DNA of 64,000 nucleotides, taken from NCBI RefSeq assembly GCF_004295645.1, contig NZ_CP034752.1, positions 620,001 to 684,000 of the forward strand, read 5' to 3'. The translations under genes and the position numbers were made by a program. A model generated the notes under the pieces. The model was not told where the DNA came from. It ran no database searches and worked only from the letters and a program-made list of their open reading frames with translations. The DNA comes from Limnobaculum zhutongyuii (lineage in GTDB: Bacteria > Pseudomonadota > Gammaproteobacteria > Enterobacterales > Enterobacteriaceae). Below, piece after piece: positions 58,826 to 64,000 of the stretch (positions are counted from its first letter, which is position 1; each line of letters starts with the position of its first letter).

Positions 58826-61387
58826 TTGAGTGGAAAAATAAGGATTAATAGATGGTTATATTATAGGTATCGTTATAGCTATTGGGCTATGGCTTTTATT
58901 TTGTTACTCATTGTAACCACCGGCCCTATACCCCGTACTTTTGCAGAAGATACCTTTAACCCTGCTTTTCTGGTCAGGGGAGTGACCAGTTCAAATAAGG
59001 CGGATGCACCAGCACATCACCGGTTTCAGCCGGGTGATACATACTATGTCGATATCTATATTAACGACAAAATGATTGATACCTGGTATGTCCCTTTTCA
59101 ACTGCGTGAAAACTCTGAAGGTGAACGCAGTCTGCAGCCCTGTTTTAGTCTGGAAAATCTTAAACAATTGGGAATTAACGTTAACATTTATCCCCAACTG
59201 CAGTCAGACGAAACCAATACAGAACAATGCATGAATCTGTCGGCCATACCTCAGGCCAACGCGGTATTACAATTTAGCGCCCAGCGTTTAAATATCAGTT
59301 TACCCACAGAGGCTATTACCAATGTACCCAGCGGGTACGTTCCCGTCGATCGCTGGGATGATGGTATTAACGCCGTTTTGCTCAATTATAGTCTGGCCGG
59401 AGTACATAACATCGTCAGCTCAAACTCCGCTGCGGACTCACAGTTTATTAGCCTACAGCCGGGTATTAATCTTGGTGTATGGCGCTTTCGTCATTATTCA
59501 ACCTGGAACAGCAGCGATCGGGATAAGCGTTGGGAATCCATTTATAGTTACGTTATGCGGGATATCCACTCGCTGAAAAGTCAGCTGACGATTGGTGAGA
59601 GTAATACGCCTTCAGAACTTTTTGATAGCGTGGCATTTCGTGGCATTCAGATTATGTCTGATGAGGATATGGTTACCGATAGTTTAAACGGTTATGTTCC
59701 GGTGGTCCGTGGGATCGCGCGTAGTAATGCTGAAGTGACAGTTCGCCAGAATGGTTATGTGATTTATCAATCACATGTTACCCCTGGGGCATTTGAAATT
59801 AATGATATTTATCCTACCGGTAGCTCAGGGGACTTAGACGTCACCATCAAAGAGGCGGACGGAAGCGAACAGCACCTCATCGTGCCTTATGCTTCATTAG
59901 CCATGTTGTTACGTGAGGGGGTAATGAAATATAGCCTGACCTCCGGGCAATATCGCTCTTACAACAACAGCATTGAAGCAACGGTGTTTACTCAATTGAC
60001 CGGAAGTTATGGGTTGCCCTGGGGAATGACGGCCTATGGCGGTAGCCAGATTGCCGGTAGTAAATATCATGCGCTACAGGCGGGTTTTGGTAAAAGCATG
60101 GGGATTTTTGGGGCGCTATCTATTGATGCGACTCAGGCTAAATCTGTTCTCAGACAGGGTGAACATTTTATTCAAAACTATACGGGTCACTCTTTTCGGG
60201 CGCGTTATAACAAGAACATTTTACAAACGGGCACCAATGTTACGGTGGCGGGATATCGTTACTCTACTGATGGATTTTATGGTCTGACAGACGTTTTGGA
60301 GAGTTACAACAACAGTAAAAGTTATCAGAATCGCCAGCGTAACCGTCAGGAAGCCTTAGTTTCTCAAAAAGTCGGCGAAGGCGCGCTTTCCCTCAGCTTT
60401 ATTAATGAAGATTACTGGAATAATAGCAGTACTGCTTCTGCCGGAATTGGCTACAACTTCAGTTGGGATCGCATTCGTTTTGGACTGAATTATACCTATA
60501 GCCGCAATACCAGTGCGAGCAGTGGAACCTCCTATACCGATAGTGACCAGATTTCTGCGCTGAATATCAGCATTCCTCTGGATCGTTGGCGCACGGGGAC
60601 CAGCGCTAATTACTCCATCAGCAACAGTAAAAAAGGTGGCGTTACTCAAAATGCCGGCTTAAGTGGTAGTGGATTAGAGGGGAATAAGCTGATTTGGAAT
60701 GCACAAACCGGCTACGACCATAACAATCGTAATACCACCGGTAATCTGGGGATGACCTACAAGGGGGGATATGGCGAAGCCAATACGACTTATAGCTATG
60801 ATGACCATAACCAAAAACTTAATTATGGTGTAGCGGGTGGAGTAGTTTTACATCAGGATGGCATCACTCTGTCTCAGCCGTTGGGCGAGACAATTGCATT
60901 AATTAAAGCACCGGGTTTCAATCATGTTAACGTCAATAATCAAACGGGAGTCTATACCGATTTCCGGGGCTATAGCGTATTACCCAGCGTGCAGCCTTAT
61001 CGAAGAAATCAGATATCACTCGCCTCATCAGGGGACGTGGAAAATGACCAATCTATCGAGCAGATACGCACCATCGTTCCGACCAGAGGGGCAGTGGCTG
61101 TTACGGAATTTGATGCCCATCCTGGTTATCGGGTGTTGATGACATTACTGCGCACTGAAGGCGGGCCGGTCCCTTTTGGTGCAGTGGCGACGCTGGAAAA
61201 CGGTGAACAACCCCAAAGCGGTTTGGTGGGGGAAGAAGGGCAAGTTTTCCTGAGCGGTCTGGAGCAGGATGGTGATGTGCTGGTTCAGTGGGGCAAGGAG
61301 CATCAGCAGTCTTGCCGGGTTAGCTATCGATTACCAGAAGGTCTTCCACTGGGCGTTATCCACATGGTGCAACAGACCTGTAGCTAG
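58826..61387 (+). CDS. Fimbrial outer-membrane usher protein
   Basis: Usher (853 residues) of the chaperone-usher pathway, FimD/PapC family. A signal peptide ends near residue 40 (TFA); the N-terminal domain includes FNPAFLVRG; the 24-strand barrel and plug contain FRGIQIMSDEDMVTDSLNGYVPVVRGIA near 280; two C-terminal domains end in VIHMVQQTCS with the conserved Cys pair. No frameshift is seen. The only start giving the signal peptide is TTG 58826, with AGGG 11 bases upstream; no in-frame ATG precedes the signal sequence. No chaperone, pilin or adhesin gene is beside it. Confidence 0.9.
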   Translation: MSGKIRINRWLYYRYRYSYWAMAFILLLIVTTGPIPRTFAEDTFNPAFLVRGVTSSNKADAPAHHRFQPGDTYYVDIYINDKMIDTWYVPFQLRENSEGERSLQPCFSLENLKQLGINVNIYPQLQSDETNTEQCMNLSAIPQANAVLQFSAQRLNISLPTEAITNVPSGYVPVDRWDDGINAVLLNYSLAGVHNIVSSNSAADSQFISLQPGINLGVWRFRHYSTWNSSDRDKRWESIYSYVMRDIHSLKSQLTIGESNTPSELFDSVAFRGIQIMSDEDMVTDSLNGYVPVVRGIARSNAEVTVRQNGYVIYQSHVTPGAFEINDIYPTGSSGDLDVTIKEADGSEQHLIVPYASLAMLLREGVMKYSLTSGQYRSYNNSIEATVFTQLTGSYGLPWGMTAYGGSQIAGSKYHALQAGFGKSMGIFGALSIDATQAKSVLRQGEHFIQNYTGHSFRARYNKNILQTGTNVTVAGYRYSTDGFYGLTDVLESYNNSKSYQNRQRNRQEALVSQKVGEGALSLSFINEDYWNNSSTASAGIGYNFSWDRIRFGLNYTYSRNTSASSGTSYTDSDQISALNISIPLDRWRTGTSANYSISNSKKGGVTQNAGLSGSGLEGNKLIWNAQTGYDHNNRNTTGNLGMTYKGGYGEANTTYSYDDHNQKLNYGVAGGVVLHQDGITLSQPLGETIALIKAPGFNHVNVNNQTGVYTDFRGYSVLPSVQPYRRNQISLASSGDVENDQSIEQIRTIVPTRGAVAVTEFDAHPGYRVLMTLLRTEGGPVPFGAVATLENGEQPQSGLVGEEGQVFLSGLEQDGDVLVQWGKEHQQSCRVSYRLPEGLPLGVIHMVQQTCS

Positions 61388-62295
61388 CTGTTAGCTATTA
61401 CGATCGATTTCTGTTGTTCCATCACCATATTGATAAAGATATCCCTGACGGGATTAGCAAATTTTGCATTCCAGCACATTCCCATACTCCAGCTGGCGTG
61501 CTCACCGGATAGCGGAATAATATCCACATCTGCCGGAGCGATGTGAACGGCACTGCCCTGAAATATTCCTACCCCCATCCCGGTAGAAACCAACGCCAGC
61601 ATGGTTTGCATATCCTCAACATATTGAATCACTTTAGGTGACAGGCTGTTGGCTTGCAGAAATTTTTCAATTTGATGAGAAAGATGGGAGAAACCGGCAC
61701 AAAATCCGGTGGCTATTTGAATAAAAGGGAGCTTATTTAGCTGCTGAACATAGTTTTGCGCGTTGATCTCGGTTGAAGGATAAAAGCGAGGATTAACCAG
61801 CAGTACCAAATTTTCCGTTAACAATGTGCGGCACTCTAAACCTGAGTGTACCGGCTGGCGTAAGAAGCCTATCTGTAACTGATTTTCCAGTAGCGCTTCT
61901 GTCTGCTTTGAAGAGGTCATATCTACCAGTTTAATGCTGATGCTGTCGTAGCGTTTTTTGAACTGAGCGGTTAACTGAGGAACGAGCTTTATTCCGGATA
62001 AACCATAGCCAATGGCCAGATTTCCCTTGATTTGGCGAGCACTATCTTGAGCAAACTGTTTAAATTCTTGTGCCTGGACAACCAGCCCTCTGGCTTTTTC
62101 ATACAGCTGTTGACCAAACGATGATAGTTGGGCTCCATGACGGCCACGGGTAAATAGAGGAGCACCCAGCGATTGTTCCAGCGCTTTAATCTGTTTGGTT
62201 AATGCAGGTTGAGTGATAAACAGTTTTTGTGCGGCTTCTCTGAAGCTCAGGGATTCCGCAAGCACCACAAATGCATGCAACTGGCGTATTTCCAT
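61384..62295 (-). CDS. LysR-family transcriptional regulator
   Basis: 303 residues from the ATG at 62293-62295, which has AGGAAT upstream; the longer frame to 62370 is not family-like. HTH at about 1-60: MEIRQLHAFVVLAESLSFREAAQKLFITQPALTKQIKALEQ, followed by the effector domain. It converges with the usher gene (stops overlap) and is divergent from a small protein gene and a YcaC-like hydrolase gene, which it may control. Confidence 0.87.
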   Translation of the reverse strand: MEIRQLHAFVVLAESLSFREAAQKLFITQPALTKQIKALEQSLGAPLFTRGRHGAQLSSFGQQLYEKARGLVVQAQEFKQFAQDSARQIKGNLAIGYGLSGIKLVPQLTAQFKKRYDSISIKLVDMTSSKQTEALLENQLQIGFLRQPVHSGLECRTLLTENLVLLVNPRFYPSTEINAQNYVQQLNKLPFIQIATGFCAGFSHLSHQIEKFLQANSLSPKVIQYVEDMQTMLALVSTGMGVGIFQGSAVHIAPADVDIIPLSGEHASWSMGMCWNAKFANPVRDIFINMVMEQQKSIVIANS

Positions 62296-62458
62296 TATTC
62301 CATTCCTGTTGGTTATCACCGAAGGATAATTATTCATTATAAATAACAGCATGGTTTTGCTGTAATCCACTTATCGCGATGAAAACATTACCCGGTAGCA
62401 AGCTTACCACTGACAGCCGGATTCAGGTGGAACATTTATAACCTATTGCGGAGGATAT

Positions 62459-62692
62459 ATGAATAATAAACATTATGTTTTTTTATTAAAAGATGAAGTT
62501 ATTGTTCCTCAATGTTTAGAAGATAAAGAGTGCGGTGAAGTTATTAGTTCATTACTTTATCAGGGATTTGTTGTCTCTAATGTTCATATATTATCTGAAG
62601 GAACAGAAGCGGCATTAAAGAAATATCAAATGAATAAGAATAAATACAGTAATGACTTCTTTGGTATGAATGTCAGTGCTGTTGTATGTTAA
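62459..62692 (+). CDS. Small hypothetical protein
   Basis: 77 residues with a strong RBS (GGAGG 5 bases before the ATG). No family recognised. No signal peptide; the pattern of hydrophobic residues (YVFLLKDEVIV, VISSLLYQGFVVSNVHIL) suggests a small alpha/beta cytoplasmic protein. Cysteines at about 19, 25 and 77. It is divergent from the LysR gene. A real gene is likely because of the RBS and the AT-rich, codon-like composition. Confidence 0.6.
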   Translation: MNNKHYVFLLKDEVIVPQCLEDKECGEVISSLLYQGFVVSNVHILSEGTEAALKKYQMNKNKYSNDFFGMNVSAVVC

Positions 62693-63085
62693 TCAGTGAC
62701 TGGCGACAGGATAGAGGCATGTTTAACGATTAGGGTTGTATGTGCTTTCTATCCTTTTGTTTACATTTGTTTTTGTTGATCTATTTGCTGCTAGAATATT
62801 CATCAGTCAGGCTGATGTTGTTGTTCAGGGCTGTTGATTGAATGTGATAAAAGTTATTTTTATTAGCTATTAATACAATAAGTTATATCTATTTTTCTCA
62901 TTTTCTAACTCATGTGTTAGGCGATATTTGTCATTCCTTTTTCTTTTTTAAAGCGTATTCTGGTCAACGTTTTCAGTAGTTATTTATTATTTTGTAAAGC
63001 GTTGCTTGATTTATGGCTAACTTAATATTTGGCACTATTCTTAATAGTGCTGCATGTATTTTTGTTTCTTGAAAAAGGTATGAAC
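62693..63085. other. AT-rich intergenic region upstream of the YcaC-like gene
   Basis: About 390 bp, mostly A and T, without a convincing frame or hairpin. It presumably holds the promoter of the hydrolase operon. Confidence 0.4.
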
Positions 63086-63727
63086 ATGTCTATTCACGAA
63101 CTTATCGATCCAAAAAATTCGACTCTCATTTTTATCGATCATCAGCCACAAATGTCTTTTGGTGTTGCCAACATCGACCGCCAACAGTTGAAAAATAATA
63201 CTGTCGCATTAGCCAAAGCGGGAAAAATCTTTAATGTACCGACCATTTATACCTCAGTTGAGACTGAAAGTTTCAGCGGTTATATCTGGCCTGAACTATT
63301 AGCGGTACATCCGGAAATTAAGCCAATCGAACGTACTTCCATGAACTCATGGGAAGATAAGGCGTTTGTTGAAGCGGTAAAAGCTACCGGCCGTAAAAAA
63401 CTGATCATTTCAGCCCTGTGGACTGAAGTTTGCCTGACTTTCCCTGCATTGATGGCCTTAAAAGAAGGTTTTGAAGTCTATGTCGTGACAGACACTTCCG
63501 GCGGTACTTCCGTCGATGCCCATGAACGCGCTATTGATCGTATGGTTCAGGCTGGTGCCGTGCCGGTGACCTGGCAACAAGTTTTGCTGGAGTATCAACG
63601 TGACTGGGCCCGTAAAGAGACTTATGACGCGGTGATGGATTTAGTACGTGAGCACAGTGGTGCTTATGGTATGGGCGTGGACTACGCTTATACGCTGGTA
63701 CACAAAGCCGCGCCTCGCACTAAGTGA
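63086..63727 (+). CDS. Isochorismatase-like cysteine hydrolase, YcaC family
   Basis: 213 residues. Isochorismatase fold with catalytic Asp18 (LIFIDHQ) and Cys116 (LWTEVCLTFPA); the third residue, a Lys in this family, was not assigned with certainty. It is close to E. coli YcaC in MNSWEDKAFVEAVKATGRKKLII and GFEVYVVTDTSGGTS. The substrate is unknown. ATG 63086 with AAGG upstream is chosen over ATG 63080. It is followed after a hairpin by an ABM-domain gene. Confidence 0.87.
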   Translation: MSIHELIDPKNSTLIFIDHQPQMSFGVANIDRQQLKNNTVALAKAGKIFNVPTIYTSVETESFSGYIWPELLAVHPEIKPIERTSMNSWEDKAFVEAVKATGRKKLIISALWTEVCLTFPALMALKEGFEVYVVTDTSGGTSVDAHERAIDRMVQAGAVPVTWQQVLLEYQRDWARKETYDAVMDLVREHSGAYGMGVDYAYTLVHKAAPRTK

Positions 63728-63734
63728 TGCACCC

Positions 63735-63760
63735 GGATGGCGCTTTGCGCCATCCCTTTT
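63735..63760 (+). terminator. Hairpin between YcaC-like gene and ABM gene
   Basis: GGATGGCGC-TTT-GCGCCATCC followed by CTTTT, a perfect 9-bp stem. It lies only 18 bp before the next ATG, so it may be an attenuator. Confidence 0.65.
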
Positions 63761-63777
63761 CTCGGGGAAATCTCTTT

Positions 63778-64000
63778 ATGATGGCGAATTCCGAGCCAGC
63801 AACGCTGGTCATTACCCATAAAATACATGCTACTCACCGACTGGATTATGAACAGTGGTTACAGCGCATTATACCCATTGCTCAGCATTTCGAAGGTCAT
63901 ATGGGGGTTAACGTAATACGCCCATCCGGAGATGATGAAACCTATACGGTGTTAATTCGCTTTAACTCACTGGATAACCTGTACCGCTGGACTCAATCGG
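63778..64000 (+). CDS. Antibiotic biosynthesis monooxygenase (ABM) domain protein (partial, right edge)
   Basis: 74 codons are visible, starting MMANSEPATLVITHKIHATHR; the frame is open to the window end. TLVITHKI, EQWLQRIIPIAQHFEGHMGVNVIRP and YTVLIRFNSLDNLYRW fit the ABM dimeric alpha-beta barrel. Such genes often accompany YcaC-like hydrolases. The start at 63778 follows GGGGAAA; an ATG at 63781 is adjacent. Confidence 0.75.
   Translation, partial: MMANSEPATLVITHKIHATHRLDYEQWLQRIIPIAQHFEGHMGVNVIRPSGDDETYTVLIRFNSLDNLYRWTQS

Overview
The window looks like chromosomal DNA of an Enterobacterales gammaproteobacterium. Evidence: a complete ula (L-ascorbate) gene set in the same layout as Escherichia coli and very similar in sequence, a zraPSR zinc-stress locus, UxuB/UxaC, YehS, YbjG, PbpC and a YfhM-like alpha-2-macroglobulin, moderate GC content, and Fur, sigma-54 and LacI-type sites of the usual enteric kind. 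A family such as Budviciaceae (Budvicia/Pragia/Limnobaculum-like) is my guess only. I see no rRNA, tRNA, CRISPR array, prophage, transposase or plasmid function. Assignments are from reading the sequence and remembered family features; no searches were run.

Layout. 0-6 kb: a hexuronate module made of a TRAP transporter (binding-protein gene cut by the left edge and divergent from the two permease genes), D-mannonate oxidoreductase and glucuronate isomerase, with two UxuR/ExuR-like palindromes. 6-9 kb: an Fe-S membrane electron carrier and the Mg transporter MgtE. 9-16 kb: ulaR, ulaG and divergent ulaABCDEF. 16.3-17 kb: a HicA/HicB toxin-antitoxin pair with a palindromic operator. 17-19.5 kb: a PanE-like reductase and two PAP2 phosphatases. 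19.9-23 kb: a Gly/Asn-rich lipoprotein followed, after a strong hairpin, by a TpsB-type outer-membrane transporter. 23-26.7 kb: YehS, a LysR regulator divergent from a PACE efflux pump, a TerC/Alx protein and a CHMI-like isomerase. 26.8-30.8 kb: zraR-zraS divergent from zraP, with back-to-back sigma-54 promoters. 31-33 kb: a LacI regulator and an SDR dehydrogenase. 33.3-36.7 kb: a Fur-type iron-uptake pair (FecB-like binding protein and FecA-like receptor without signalling domain). 36.8-39 kb: two small proteins of unknown function and a lipoprotein. 39-43.4 kb: a giant double-ASKHA CoA-dehydratase activase. 44.3-49.2 kb: a DUF4153 membrane protein, an M23 peptidase and a YbfB/YjiJ MFS permease. 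49.2-57.6 kb: pbpC and a 2000-residue alpha-2-macroglobulin. 57.9-61.4 kb: an IprA-type regulator interrupted by an in-frame TAG, then a fimbrial usher with no chaperone or pilin. 61.4-64 kb: a LysR regulator, a small orphan protein, a YcaC-like hydrolase and the start of an ABM-domain protein.

The catabolic blocks work as self-contained regulons: hexuronate uptake feeding UxaC and UxuB, and ascorbate uptake by the UlaABC phosphotransferase feeding UlaG, D, E and F. The most unusual items are the lipoprotein/TpsB pair, a mosaic intergenic repeat present twice in opposite orientations (30.87-31.03 and 47.58-47.76 kb), the activase with no dehydratase nearby, the zraPSR promoter layout, and the amber-interrupted regulator next to an orphan usher.
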